DNA from: Mycolicibacterium thermoresistibile
GTDB lineage: Bacteria; Actinomycetota; Actinomycetes; Mycobacteriales; Mycobacteriaceae
NCBI RefSeq assembly: GCF_900187065.1
Contig: NZ_LT906483.1
Location: 744,001 to 808,000 of the forward strand
DNA: 64,000 bases
Direction: 5' to 3'
Part shown: in pieces, positions 8,510 through 17,170 of the stretch
How the letters are laid out: each line of letters starts with the position of its first letter
How positions within the stretch are numbered: the first letter of the stretch is position 1
The notes under the pieces: model-generated
Told to the model about the DNA's origin: nothing
Seen by the model: the letters and a program-made list of their open reading frames with translations, nothing else
The model's database searches: none
Program-made: the position numbers and the translations under genes

Positions 8510-10257
8510 TGACGGCCCAGGTCTCGTCGCAGAACACCCGCTACGAGGGCATCAGCTCGTACAACTTCGGTGTGGCGCACGGCCGCATCCGGTCCTTCAA
8601 CGATCCGCAGGACGTCATCGACGTCTTCGGTGACGACCTCGAGGACACCATCGCGCTGGTCGAGTCCGGGGGTACGACGTTCCTGTCGCCGATCCTGGGA
8701 CGGCTGGGCGGGATCGTCTGCACCTCCGGCACCACCCGGTCGCACCTGGCGATCGTGTCCCGCGAGTATGAGGTTCCCTGTCTGCTGGCCGTCGATCTGG
8801 GCGACTGGCAGCCGGCGGACGGGGACGCGGTGCGGCTGGAGTCCGCACCGGACGGCGCCGGGTGGCTGATCCCGACGACGGACGCGGCCGTCGGCTCCAG
8901 CGCAGCCGGCGGCGCCTCCGCCGGGAACACCGCCGTGACCGTGCCGCAGGCCGGCGCGGCGGACGGGTCCACCCCACAGCGGCAGTACACCCAGGAGACG
9001 TCGGGCTCGCCGACCACCGACTGGTGGAACTACATCAAGGCCGACGGGGATGAGATCGGGCGCAAACCGTTCCCGGCGTCGGTCACCACCGACACCGTGG
9101 CGCAATTGTTGCAGGAGCCGATGAGCGACGAGCAACTGGAGGCGCTCATCCTGCACATGGGCCGGTCGTTCAAACCGGAGATGACCCGGCGGTCTGGCTT
9201 CACGTCCGAGATCTTCCCGATGCTGCCGTACATGTCGATGTCGGTGATCGAGGACTTCCACAGCTATCCGGAACGGGTCCGCGCCATCGACGCCGCGATG
9301 CCGGCCGAGGAGATCGGCGCCCGGCTGCGGTCGAAGCCGGGACTCGCCAGCCCGCTGTGGATCTGGATGGTGGGCTACCACTACCTCTGCGGACGCGAAC
9401 TCCTCATCCATATGGGGAAGCTGGCGCCCAACGAGGACGTCGACGACGTCCGGACGGTGGTCGACTTCTGGCGACGGCTGGCGCTCTCGCATCGCGGAGA
9501 CGGCACACTGGACTACAAGGACGCCGGGTTCACCAACCTGTACCTGCCCGATCCGGAAGTGGCCGCGTTGCGGGAAACGCTGCAACCGCTGGACACCTCG
9601 ACCGGAAAGGAACTGCGGCAGCTCAACGCCGCGCTCTCCGGGTACTGCTTCATGTACTTCACCGACTCCAGAGTGGGCATCTGCGACAACGGTCCGTACC
9701 CGGCCGGTGAGAATGAGGCGACCCTGGTACGCGATTTCCTCAGCCTGGACTCGGGGCCGTTCTCCTATCCCTGGGCCGAGGAACGCGATCCCGGGGTCAG
9801 CGGTGTCACCCTGACGCTTCAGTACACCCCGGGTGCGTTCAGCTACTTCGAGATCAACGACTGGGGAACGACTTTCACCGAGCCGGAGAACTTTTTCTCC
9901 GCGGTGAAGAGCGCCTCGGTCATCGCGCGCTACCGGGACGGTTCGTCCGAGGTCCTCAACCCGGACGAATGGCCGGAGCTGGCCAAGCGGGTGGGCGCCG
10001 AGCATCTGAAGCTGTATCAGACGTTCAGCGACATGGACCGGGACAGCCGGATCCTCGCCGCCACCCGGATGTACACCTGGGGGCTGCGGCCGTTCGCCAA
10101 GTTGGCCGGTGTCGACGGTTCGATCGACTGGTGGTTCTCGGACCGCACGATGGCGCTGTTCCCGGATCCGCTCGGTGACGACGATCAGGCGGCTGCGATC
10201 TTCGGCGGCGCGCTGGTCGCTCACGACCGGCCGAGTTCGTTCACCGGTCTGAGCTGA
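8509..10257 (+). CDS. Fused phosphohistidine domain + unrecognised substrate module (copy 2)
   Basis: A 582-residue protein joining the two preceding activities. Residues about 1-125 are a mobile domain with TTRSHLAIVSREYEVP and His79. A linker rich in Ala/Gly/Ser/Thr (about 125-165) follows, then a ~410-residue module homologous to the protein at 7310 (LILHMGRSFKPEMTRR, CDNGPYPAGEN, RMYTWGLRPFAKLAG). This fusion ties the unknown domain to phosphotransfer. The layout recalls phenylphosphate synthase, where a His-bearing subunit works with a separate ATP-binding subunit, but I cannot claim homology of the substrate module. Start at ATG 8509 overlaps the previous stop by one base. It ends the first half of the locus together with the gene at 10329. 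Confidence 0.72.
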   Translation: MTAQVSSQNTRYEGISSYNFGVAHGRIRSFNDPQDVIDVFGDDLEDTIALVESGGTTFLSPILGRLGGIVCTSGTTRSHLAIVSREYEVPCLLAVDLGDWQPADGDAVRLESAPDGAGWLIPTTDAAVGSSAAGGASAGNTAVTVPQAGAADGSTPQRQYTQETSGSPTTDWWNYIKADGDEIGRKPFPASVTTDTVAQLLQEPMSDEQLEALILHMGRSFKPEMTRRSGFTSEIFPMLPYMSMSVIEDFHSYPERVRAIDAAMPAEEIGARLRSKPGLASPLWIWMVGYHYLCGRELLIHMGKLAPNEDVDDVRTVVDFWRRLALSHRGDGTLDYKDAGFTNLYLPDPEVAALRETLQPLDTSTGKELRQLNAALSGYCFMYFTDSRVGICDNGPYPAGENEATLVRDFLSLDSGPFSYPWAEERDPGVSGVTLTLQYTPGAFSYFEINDWGTTFTEPENFFSAVKSASVIARYRDGSSEVLNPDEWPELAKRVGAEHLKLYQTFSDMDRDSRILAATRMYTWGLRPFAKLAGVDGSIDWWFSDRTMALFPDPLGDDDQAAAIFGGALVAHDRPSSFTGLS

Positions 10258-10328
10258 CCCGGACACGGCCCACATCTGCGTAACGAACACAGTGGGCCGC
10301 CCGAAACGGCGGCCCGGAAAGGAAAGTC

Positions 10329-11486
10329 ATGCGTCATCCCATCAATCTGGTGACTCCCGCCGACGAGTATCTGATCCACCAGACCCCCGACACGTTCGCG
10401 ATGGTCTCGGATTCGGACTACTCGTGGACGGAGCGGGTGTGGTGCTCGCTGTTCGCCCGTGATGGATCGCTGCAGATCGACTTCGGGCTGGGGAAGTACC
10501 ACAACCGCAACGTCCTCGAGGGTTTCGGCGGTATCTCGCGCGGAGTCGAGCAGATCACGGTGCGGGCGAGCACCCAGCTCGACCTGAACCCGTTCGGGCT
10601 GGCCGCGATCGGGGTCGGCCCGCTCGAGTACGAAATCATCGAACCGAATCAGAAGGTGCGCTGCGTCCTGCGTGAGAACGATGCGCAGCCGCTCTCCTTC
10701 GATGTGACGCTCACCGCGATCATGCCTCCGTTCCTGGAGCGCAAGGACGCCCAGCGCGGCATGGACGGCTTCCGCATCGCGTCGGATCTGCGCCGGTTCC
10801 ATCAGCTGTGCACCGTGTCCGGTTGGGTCGAGATCGACGGCGAACGCACCGAGATCACCGATGAGACCTGGCTGGGCTACCGGGACCGCTCCTGGGGTGT
10901 CCGGATGGACGTGGGTGCCAAAGCCCCGGATGTGTACGCGCCCAACCGGATGGAGCAGAACTTCATCCTCACCTGGAGTCCGATGTACTTCCAGCCGGCG
11001 GACGGCAGCGCTCCCTACGAGATCCACCACTATCTGCAGTGGGTGGACGGTGAAACCCACTACTTCTCCGGGTACGTCAACTACGCCGACGGCCGGCAGG
11101 AGCCGCTGCACGGGATGGTCGACGACCTGAAGTACGATCCCGCCACCCGGCGACTGCTCGGTGGCACCGTGACGTTCGACGCGGGATGGGGCAAGGAGCG
11201 GGTCGTGGAGATCGAACCGGTGTCCGACACCGGATTCCATCTCGGGCCGGCTCTCTACTTCGGGTTCAAGGGCGACCACCACGGCGGCTGGAAGGGTGTC
11301 AACCACATCGACGGCGAGTGGTACAAGGACATGACCGACCGGGAGACGCTGCTCGAGGCGCACCAGCTGCGGGACTGCGTGATCCGCACCCGCGAGGGTG
11401 ACGCCACCGGGTACGGCATCTTCGAGTCGATCGTGATCGGCGACCACCCCCGGTACGGCCTGAAGGGCGAGAACTCCTTCCTGTAA
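10329..11486 (+). CDS. CrtC/AttH-like lipocalin-fold protein, possible hydratase
   Basis: A 385-residue protein resembling the broad AttH/hydroxyneurosporene-synthase (CrtC)-like group. It is a beta-rich protein with the motif GYRDRSWGVR in the middle (about residues 185-195) and repeated aromatic strands such as FEINDWG-like and YFGFKGDHHGGW. CrtC adds water to terpenoid double bonds, but many relatives are uncharacterised. The ATG at 10329 has GGAAAGGAAAG just upstream. It lies 71 bp after the fused protein and directly before a strong terminator, so it is probably the last gene of this transcription unit. A role in binding or hydrating a terpenoid-like substrate is inference. Confidence 0.55.
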   Translation: MRHPINLVTPADEYLIHQTPDTFAMVSDSDYSWTERVWCSLFARDGSLQIDFGLGKYHNRNVLEGFGGISRGVEQITVRASTQLDLNPFGLAAIGVGPLEYEIIEPNQKVRCVLRENDAQPLSFDVTLTAIMPPFLERKDAQRGMDGFRIASDLRRFHQLCTVSGWVEIDGERTEITDETWLGYRDRSWGVRMDVGAKAPDVYAPNRMEQNFILTWSPMYFQPADGSAPYEIHHYLQWVDGETHYFSGYVNYADGRQEPLHGMVDDLKYDPATRRLLGGTVTFDAGWGKERVVEIEPVSDTGFHLGPALYFGFKGDHHGGWKGVNHIDGEWYKDMTDRETLLEAHQLRDCVIRTREGDATGYGIFESIVIGDHPRYGLKGENSFL

Positions 11487-11502
11487 CCCGCAACCACACC
11501 AA

Positions 11503-11547
11503 CGAAGAAATCCGGCTCGTGCCTCTGGCACGAGCCGGATTTCTTCG
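11503..11547. terminator. Intrinsic terminator between convergent genes
   Basis: A perfect 21-bp inverted repeat (11503-11523 with 11527-11547) has a 3-nt loop, and A/T-rich ends (GAAGAAAT / ATTTCTTC) make it usable in both directions. It separates the plus-strand gene ending at 11486 from the minus-strand gene ending at 11603. Confidence 0.85.
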
Positions 11548-11602
11548 CTCTGGGACGTTCTCAGCCGCTTCTGAACGAACTGCAGGTCGCTTTGTGGACG
11601 AA

Positions 11603-12331
11603 CTACAGACCGAGCCACCCCGGCAGGTCGGCGACGCTGTCCAACACGATATCGGCCATCTCACCGAGCCGTTCGGCTGGTGTCGGTCCGGAGCACACCC
11701 CGATCCGCAGGAAGTTCGCCGACTGGGCGGCGAGCATGTCGAACACGCTGTCGCCGACCATGGCGCAGTGCTGTGGGCTCAACCCGGTGTGTTCGCAGAA
11801 CGCGACGAGCATGCCGGGGCCGGGCTTGATGCCGTGCCCGGAGTCGGCGTCCGCCACGAACGAGAGGCACGAGTCGATGCCCGCCTGCTGGAGATGCCGG
11901 AGGGTGGACTTCTTCTGATCGTTGGTGGCCAGGCCGAGGACGATCCCGGCGCTGCGCAACCGCTCGAGCAGCGGGCGCAGCGGCACCACCTGTGCCGGGC
12001 TGCGGGTCGCGATGGAGTCGTCGACATGCCGGAACAACCTGTCCGCGTCGGTGTCCGGTGGCAGCACCCCGAGCAGCGTCTTGACGACCGCCTGGATCGT
12101 GTCGGTGAGCACCACGCTGTCCGGTTCGAACATGCGGAGTTCGAGGTCGAATCCGAGTGCGGCGCCGAGCCGGCGGGCGAGTCCCGGATCGCCGCCACTC
12201 AACTCGCCGACCAGTTGTTCGCACCACGGCGTCCACGTTCGGGTGAAATCGAACAACGTGCCGTCTTTGTCGAAGACGACGCCGCGGATTCCCGGTCGAT
12301 CCGGCTGGGGTGATTCGCGATCGAACGTCAA
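11603..12331 (-). CDS. HAD-superfamily hydrolase (phosphatase)
   Basis: A haloacid-dehalogenase-type phosphohydrolase of the phosphoglycolate-phosphatase-like subgroup. It has motif I VFDKDGTLFDF near the N-terminus (first Asp the nucleophile), a helical cap, ATNDQKKS in the motif II region, a motif III Lys region, and MVGDSVFDMLAAQSAN as motif IV. The open frame reaches 12421, but the TTG at 12331 has AGGAAG nine bases upstream and begins close to the domain, so I prefer it (242 aa). It is transcribed from the luxR side, 102 bp behind that gene. In a locus that appears to make phosphorylated intermediates, it could clear a dead-end phosphate ester; this is inference. Confidence 0.78.
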   Translation of the reverse strand: MTFDRESPQPDRPGIRGVVFDKDGTLFDFTRTWTPWCEQLVGELSGGDPGLARRLGAALGFDLELRMFEPDSVVLTDTIQAVVKTLLGVLPPDTDADRLFRHVDDSIATRSPAQVVPLRPLLERLRSAGIVLGLATNDQKKSTLRHLQQAGIDSCLSFVADADSGHGIKPGPGMLVAFCEHTGLSPQHCAMVGDSVFDMLAAQSANFLRIGVCSGPTPAERLGEMADIVLDSVADLPGWLGL

Positions 12332-12433
12332 TTGCTCATTCTTCCTGGAACGGCGTTCCCTTGGCGTGAAAATCCTTGGGAACGATATGATCACGGCAGG
12401 TTGGCACGGCAGTGGAACCACCGGGGTGACCGG

Positions 12434-13228
12434 TCAGAGTCCGGCGTCTCGAATGATCAACGCCAACTCGAGTCGTGACCGGCACGCGGTCTGATGAAGA
12501 ATTCTGGTGACGTATTTCTTCACAGTGTCTTCCGCCAGGCAGAGAATATCCGCGATCTCGGCGTTGCTGAGACCGTCGGCGACCAATTTCGCCACATCGC
12601 GTTGCCGTTCGGTGAGTCGGTTGATCACCCGCAGCGCCGGTTCGGCGGGAAGTCTTCTGCTCACCGGTGACAATTGATTGCCGACCAATCGAAGAATGGC
12701 CAATTCGCGCGGTCCGAGATCCTCTGGGTGCGGGCTGAAGAACCCCACCAATGCGGTACGACCACGGGACAGTGGGAGTTGCATCGCGGCCGCGCTTCCC
12801 ATATCCCACCGGCCGTGCAGGAAATGGCGGATATAAGCCACGGCGGTGGCCGGCAGACGGTGCTGGGACTTCAGTTCATTGAGCGAACTGACCGTGCTTG
12901 CCAGCAATTGCCTGACAGCGGCCGGTGACCCGAACACATCGTGGCGGGCCCAGCGGTCCTGATATTCCGGGAGCATTTTCCGGGTCGCGCCCTCGGTCAG
13001 CGGGGATTCGTCCTCGAAAACCTGGTTGAACGTCGCCCCGGAGAAAAACGACACATTGGGAATCGACAGATGTCTGCACAGCGACTCGACCAATGCCTCA
13101 CGGAATTCATTCAGCGTCGACGAGTCGTGGCAATCCGACACGATGTCGAACGCGCAGCGATAGTCCTCGGCGGTCATCACGGCCGGCGGAGTCCATTGGG
13201 TGGACGACTTCTTCGACAGTGTTCTCAC
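12434..13228 (-). CDS. LuxR-family transcriptional regulator of the mobile-domain/carboxylase locus
   Basis: A 264-residue regulator. The C-terminal ~60 residues form a LuxR-type helix-turn-helix (LTERQRDVAKLVADGLSNAEIADI, then TVKKYVTRIL). The N-terminal ~190 residues form a sensor-like domain with GAF-type character that I cannot assign more precisely. The GTG start at 13228 has GAAGGAGA just upstream. It lies between the two halves of the locus and is divergent from the gene at 13445. Two copies of a GTCCCC-type motif lie in its upstream region and another precedes the gene at 6933, so it probably activates both halves and perhaps itself. The ligand is unknown; the pathway substrate or its CoA ester is a natural guess. 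Confidence 0.8.
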   Translation of the reverse strand: MRTLSKKSSTQWTPPAVMTAEDYRCAFDIVSDCHDSSTLNEFREALVESLCRHLSIPNVSFFSGATFNQVFEDESPLTEGATRKMLPEYQDRWARHDVFGSPAAVRQLLASTVSSLNELKSQHRLPATAVAYIRHFLHGRWDMGSAAAMQLPLSRGRTALVGFFSPHPEDLGPRELAILRLVGNQLSPVSRRLPAEPALRVINRLTERQRDVAKLVADGLSNAEIADILCLAEDTVKKYVTRILHQTACRSRLELALIIRDAGL

Positions 13229-13250
13229 AGGTCTCCTTCTACGCGAACCC

Positions 13251-13266
13251 GTCCCCCCAAGGCGGA
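13251..13266. promoter_or_regulatory. Degenerate copy of the LuxR-type operator upstream of luxR
   Basis: The sequence GTCCCCCCAAGGCGGA starts 23 bp upstream of the luxR GTG. It matches the operator at 6816 at most positions but has a weaker right arm. It may mediate autoregulation; evidence is resemblance and position only. Confidence 0.3.
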
Positions 13267-13279
13267 TCTCGCGCCGAAT

Positions 13280-13324
13280 GTCCCCCTATGTGGACTCGGT
13301 CACAGCGGGTCTCGCCGCTAGATT
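13280..13324 (+). promoter_or_regulatory. LuxR-type operator and -10 element, promoter of the carboxylase operon
   Basis: GTCCCCCTATGTGGAC at 13280-13295 (outer four bases of each arm inverted) is followed after exactly 23 bp by TAGATT (13319-13324). The geometry is identical to 6816-6860. The expected transcription start is near 13331, leaving a leader of about 115 nt before the ATG at 13445. Confidence 0.5.
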
Positions 13325-13444
13325 GTGATCACAACCACGCGGAAACGCAATCCTCCCGAGAAAAACGGGTGTTTGTGCAGCGTATCCGCTCTTCAGGGCT
13401 CTTCCGGCTCGTCAGCCGCTCACCGAGAAGCAAGGAGTGCAGTC

Positions 13445-14149
13445 ATGTCAGAGGCATCGCCCACCACCCCGAAATGGGGTTCCGAGGAGACGCTCACACT
13501 GCCGAAGCGGTACAACGCGGCGGTACGCGGCCTCGTCCGCAAACGGCTGTCGGAACTCGACTTCGAGTGGAGTCGCGACGTCTTCTCGCGTTCTTTCGAA
13601 TTGTTCGACGAAGACGATGCGAAGAAAATCGAGCAGGACACCCTGGCCACCGGATATCGGTTCGAATTCTCGGCCACCGCATCGCTGGATTCGGAGCCGG
13701 AGAAATACAAGCGGCCGGAAGTGGACGACACCGTGCTGTCCCCCGAGGACCGGGCCGATGAGAATCTGCGCGGACGCGGCGACAATGTGCTGGCCACCGA
13801 GGAGAACACCGTCGGGACCGTGTTGCGGGTCTCACGGACCGAACACGTCATGGAATTGCTCACCGAGGGTGTTCCGGAGAATACGATCGCCGTCATCGAC
13901 GATTCCGGCGGCACCCTGACCGCCCCGATTCTCGAGCAGTTCCACGGGGTGATCTGTCTGGGCGGAACGGTGCGGTCACACCTGGGAATCCTGGCTCGCG
14001 AATACGGTGTGCCCACCTTGATGAACTGCCGTATCGACGACCTGAACGACGGCGACCGCGTCGAATTGGAGACCACCGCTGCGCCACCCGCTCCCGATGC
14101 CTACGAGACGGGCGACACCGGCAACTCACGAATCTGGAAACTGAGCTGA
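13445..14149 (+). CDS. Phosphohistidine mobile-domain protein with N-terminal extension
   Basis: A 234-residue protein. The C-terminal half is a PEP-synthase-type mobile domain (LTAPILEQFHGVICLGG, then TVRSHLGILAREYGVP, phospho-acceptor His179). The first ~120 residues are charged and unlike the other mobile-domain proteins here. The open frame begins earlier (13325), but the ATG at 13445 is preceded by AAGGAG at a good distance and earlier residues look non-coding. It is the first gene of the second operon and pairs with the unknown protein at 14163, as the gene at 6933 pairs with 7310. Probably a second phosphate carrier addressing a different substrate module. Confidence 0.72.
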   Translation: MSEASPTTPKWGSEETLTLPKRYNAAVRGLVRKRLSELDFEWSRDVFSRSFELFDEDDAKKIEQDTLATGYRFEFSATASLDSEPEKYKRPEVDDTVLSPEDRADENLRGRGDNVLATEENTVGTVLRVSRTEHVMELLTEGVPENTIAVIDDSGGTLTAPILEQFHGVICLGGTVRSHLGILAREYGVPTLMNCRIDDLNDGDRVELETTAAPPAPDAYETGDTGNSRIWKLS

Positions 14150-14162
14150 GGACCCAAGAACA

Positions 14163-15674
14163 ATGGCACGCAAACTGACCTACGCCGACCTGCTCGAATC
14201 GAACAGCTTTCTCCGCAATCTGAGTGACACCACCTATTGGTTGTGCATCACCCGGACAACGCAGGAATCGAAGCTGTTCCCGATGAACCCGTACATGCTG
14301 TTGTCCTATCTCAACAGCTTCTATCGGCTGCCGACGCTGCTGCGGGAGGTCGACTCCGTCATGCCGGCCGAGGAACTCGGTGACCGGGTGCGGGAGGCCA
14401 GCTTCAAGGTCAACACCGTCAACGCGGCCTGGGGTATGCCGACGTTCTACCTGCTGGGCCGGGAACTGCTGCTGAACTGGGGTCTGATCCGTCCGCAGGA
14501 CGCCATCGAGGACGTGGTCGACGTCCTCGATTTCAGCCGCCGGTTCAACCTGTCGTATCACCGTAACGACGGGCACATCACCAACAAGGAGTTCGGTGAC
14601 CGCTCCCAGTTCCTGCCCGAGCGCACCCTGGACGGGTTCCGCGAGCAGCTGCTGGGGGTCACCCCGAACGACCGGCTGCACACCGCCGCGGTGAAGCTGC
14701 TGGCACAGCTGTCGCAGTACGCGTTCCTGGCGCACTGTGAGTGCCGCATCGGCATCCACAACAGCGGTCCCTACAACTGGGGCGACAACCGGCAGATGCT
14801 GGTCCGGGACTTCTTCGACCTGACCGAGGGCGACTATCCGTGGCTGGACGGCATCGCCACCCGGCTGCCGCACAACAACCTGACCATCCCGATCGTCTTC
14901 AAGGACACCCACTTTCACCTGGTCGACGACTGGGCGTCGTTCGAGGCCGAACCCAGCTACGACGCCCGCAACATCGTGGCGGTCGGCATGTACACCTCCG
15001 ACCCGCTGACCGACGGCTACGTCCCGGTCGGCATGGAGAACGCCGAGGTGCTGGCCGAGACGATGGAGGAATACCGCGAGATCCTCGCCGAGGCGACCGC
15101 GGACCTGTGGAAGCGCATCGCCTCGTGGAGCCGAGAGCAGATGATCGACGCCGGCGCGCTGGTCTACTCGTCGGTGGCGAAGGACTTCGCCCACCTCACC
15201 GGCACCTACCGGCAGTCGGACTGGATGGAACTCGACGACCGGGCGCAGCGCTTCAAGGTGCTGATGAACGACGAGTACGCGCGGGACAACCTCACCGAGA
15301 TGGTCGGCCTGCTCGGATTCCCGCAACAGAAGGCGAACCCGTACACGATGGCGCGTTACTCGAACCTGAACCAGCACATGATCAGCGGTCTGCCGTACTC
15401 GGTGCTCAACGACGACGACTACGCGCCGACGGTCGGTTCGGAGCTGAGCGGCCGCTCGTCGCTGGACGCGAAGACGGGGCTGTGGACCACCAGCGCCGGC
15501 CGCATCACGATCGACGAATACAACGAGCGGGCACGCGGATTCACCCCGACCGTGCACCAGGAGAAGTTCCGCTACCTCGACGAGGAATGGGTGAAGTGGA
15601 ACCACGACTCCGAGCTGGCTGCGGAGCTGTACCGCCTCGGACGTCCGCAGGCTCCCGGAAAGGTCAACCAGTGA
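14163..15674 (+). CDS. Unrecognised protein, putative substrate module of the phosphotransferase (copy 3)
   Basis: A 503-residue soluble protein of unknown family, a diverged paralogue of the modules at 7310 and 8509. It shares LFPMNPYMLLSYLNSFYRLP (compare the ELFGMNTYIVMSMMEDY and EIFPMLPYMSMSVIEDF segments), IHNSGPYNWGDN, LVRDFFDL, then YPWLDG. It is about 100 residues longer at the C-terminus than copy 1, and that part ends with a charged helical region. It sits 13 bp after the mobile-domain gene and overlaps the ligase gene (GTGA). Inferred to bind the compound being phosphorylated, or to form a heteromer with the other copies. Confidence 0.68.
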   Translation: MARKLTYADLLESNSFLRNLSDTTYWLCITRTTQESKLFPMNPYMLLSYLNSFYRLPTLLREVDSVMPAEELGDRVREASFKVNTVNAAWGMPTFYLLGRELLLNWGLIRPQDAIEDVVDVLDFSRRFNLSYHRNDGHITNKEFGDRSQFLPERTLDGFREQLLGVTPNDRLHTAAVKLLAQLSQYAFLAHCECRIGIHNSGPYNWGDNRQMLVRDFFDLTEGDYPWLDGIATRLPHNNLTIPIVFKDTHFHLVDDWASFEAEPSYDARNIVAVGMYTSDPLTDGYVPVGMENAEVLAETMEEYREILAEATADLWKRIASWSREQMIDAGALVYSSVAKDFAHLTGTYRQSDWMELDDRAQRFKVLMNDEYARDNLTEMVGLLGFPQQKANPYTMARYSNLNQHMISGLPYSVLNDDDYAPTVGSELSGRSSLDAKTGLWTTSAGRITIDEYNERARGFTPTVHQEKFRYLDEEWVKWNHDSELAAELYRLGRPQAPGKVNQ

Positions 15675-17170
15675 GCCGGTCACACCTGCTGATCGGTGAC
15701 CTGATCACCAGGGCGGCCCGCACCTACGGTGCGGCGCCGGCCCTGGTGCACGGGGACCGCGTCATGAGCTTCCGCGAGTTCGATGACGCGACCAACCGAT
15801 TGGGCAACGCTCTGCTCGCCCGGGGGCTCCGCCCGGGCGACCACGTCGCGGTGCTGGCGCCGAACGGGATCGACGGTGTCGTCACCTACTACGCGCTGGC
15901 CAAGGCAGGCCTGGTGCGGGTTCCGTTGAACAGCAGGGAAACCGATTTCGAACTGGCCTACAAGATCGACGACTCGCAGGCGCGCGCGCTGGTCACCGAC
16001 GGGCGCATCCCGGCGGAGACCGAGCTGGTCATCCACACCGAGGAGCTCGCCGGCATGATCGCCGGTGCGGATCCCGGCCCGTGCCGCATCGAGCGGGACC
16101 CGGAGGACCCGCTGCGGCTGGCCTACACCGGCGGCACGACCGGCAAGCCGAAGGCGGTGGTGCTGACCACGCGCAGTGAGCTCGCCGAGATCGCCAACTT
16201 CCTGGTCGATCTGCTGCCCGACCTGACGCCGGACTCGGTCATGCTGCACGCCGCGCCGATCACCCACGGCAGCGGCGCGTTCTTCCTGCCGCACCTGGTC
16301 AAGGGTGCCCGCAATGTGATCCTGCCCCGGTTCACCCCGCAGGGCTTCGTCGATGCCGCGGTCGAGCACGGCGCCACCGCCACGTTCATGGTGCCGACCA
16401 TGATCGCGATGATGCTCGAGGACGCCGAGATCGACCGGGACAGGCTGAAACTGCGCCGGCTGTGCTACGGCGGTGCGCCGATCGCCCCGACCCTGCTCGC
16501 CCGCGGGCTGGAGACGCTGGGTCCGGTGTTCGTCCAACTGTACGGTCAGGCCGAGGCGCCGCTGGCCATCACCTGCCTGCAGCCGTGGGAACACACCCCC
16601 GAACGGCTCACGTCGGCCGGAAAGCCGTACACCTTCGTCGAAATGGACATCCGCGATGAGGAGGACAATTCGGTTCCGCCCGGCACCCCCGGCGAGGTCG
16701 TCACCCGCGGCCCGCACACGATGAGCGGCTACTGGCGGCGCCCCGAGGCGACGGCCGAAACCCTCGGCGAGGACGGGTGGCTGCGCACCGGCGACATCGG
16801 TCAGGTCGACGAGGAAGGTTACCTCTACCTGCTGGATCGCCGCAACGACGTCATCATCAGCGGCGGCTTCAACGTGTACCCGCGGGAGGTCGAGGACGCG
16901 CTGCTGACCCATCCGGCGGTGCGCGAGGCCGTCGTGGTCGGCGTCGACGACGAGCGGTGGGGCCAGCGGGTCAGCGCCGCGGTGGTGCTGCGGGAAGAGG
17001 TCGACACCCAGGCGCTCATCGATCACTGCGCGGAGCGACTCGCCGGGTTCAAGCGACCGCGACACATCGAGGTGTGGGATGAGCTGCCCAAGAGTCCGGT
17101 CGGGAAGTCGCTACGGCGGACGGTCCGGGAAACCATGCGTGCCAACGAGGAGGTAACCGCACATGCTTGA
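15671..17170 (+). CDS. AMP-forming acyl-CoA ligase
   Basis: An ANL-superfamily adenylating enzyme of 499 residues. Visible motifs are the P-loop-like TGGTTGKPKAVVLT, an A5-type YGQAEAP, GWLRTGDIG, and the hinge/A8 region with DRRNDVIISGGFNVYP. PKSPVGKSLRR near the C-terminus holds the catalytic lysine. It should convert a carboxylic acid to its CoA thioester using ATP. The GTG start at 15671 overlaps the previous stop. In this locus the acid is plausibly the product of the biotin carboxylase below. The substrate cannot be read from the sequence. Confidence 0.85.
   Translation: MSRSHLLIGDLITRAARTYGAAPALVHGDRVMSFREFDDATNRLGNALLARGLRPGDHVAVLAPNGIDGVVTYYALAKAGLVRVPLNSRETDFELAYKIDDSQARALVTDGRIPAETELVIHTEELAGMIAGADPGPCRIERDPEDPLRLAYTGGTTGKPKAVVLTTRSELAEIANFLVDLLPDLTPDSVMLHAAPITHGSGAFFLPHLVKGARNVILPRFTPQGFVDAAVEHGATATFMVPTMIAMMLEDAEIDRDRLKLRRLCYGGAPIAPTLLARGLETLGPVFVQLYGQAEAPLAITCLQPWEHTPERLTSAGKPYTFVEMDIRDEEDNSVPPGTPGEVVTRGPHTMSGYWRRPEATAETLGEDGWLRTGDIGQVDEEGYLYLLDRRNDVIISGGFNVYPREVEDALLTHPAVREAVVVGVDDERWGQRVSAAVVLREEVDTQALIDHCAERLAGFKRPRHIEVWDELPKSPVGKSLRRTVRETMRANEEVTAHA

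Noticed and set aside
8404..10290. 628-codon minus-strand open frame
   Set aside because: Antisense shadow of the gene at 8509, with repetitive low-complexity His/Arg/Val composition.
13893..15683. 596-codon minus-strand open frame
   Set aside because: Antisense to the mobile-domain and substrate-module genes, which have motifs, ribosome sites and coupled starts; the antisense frame has none.
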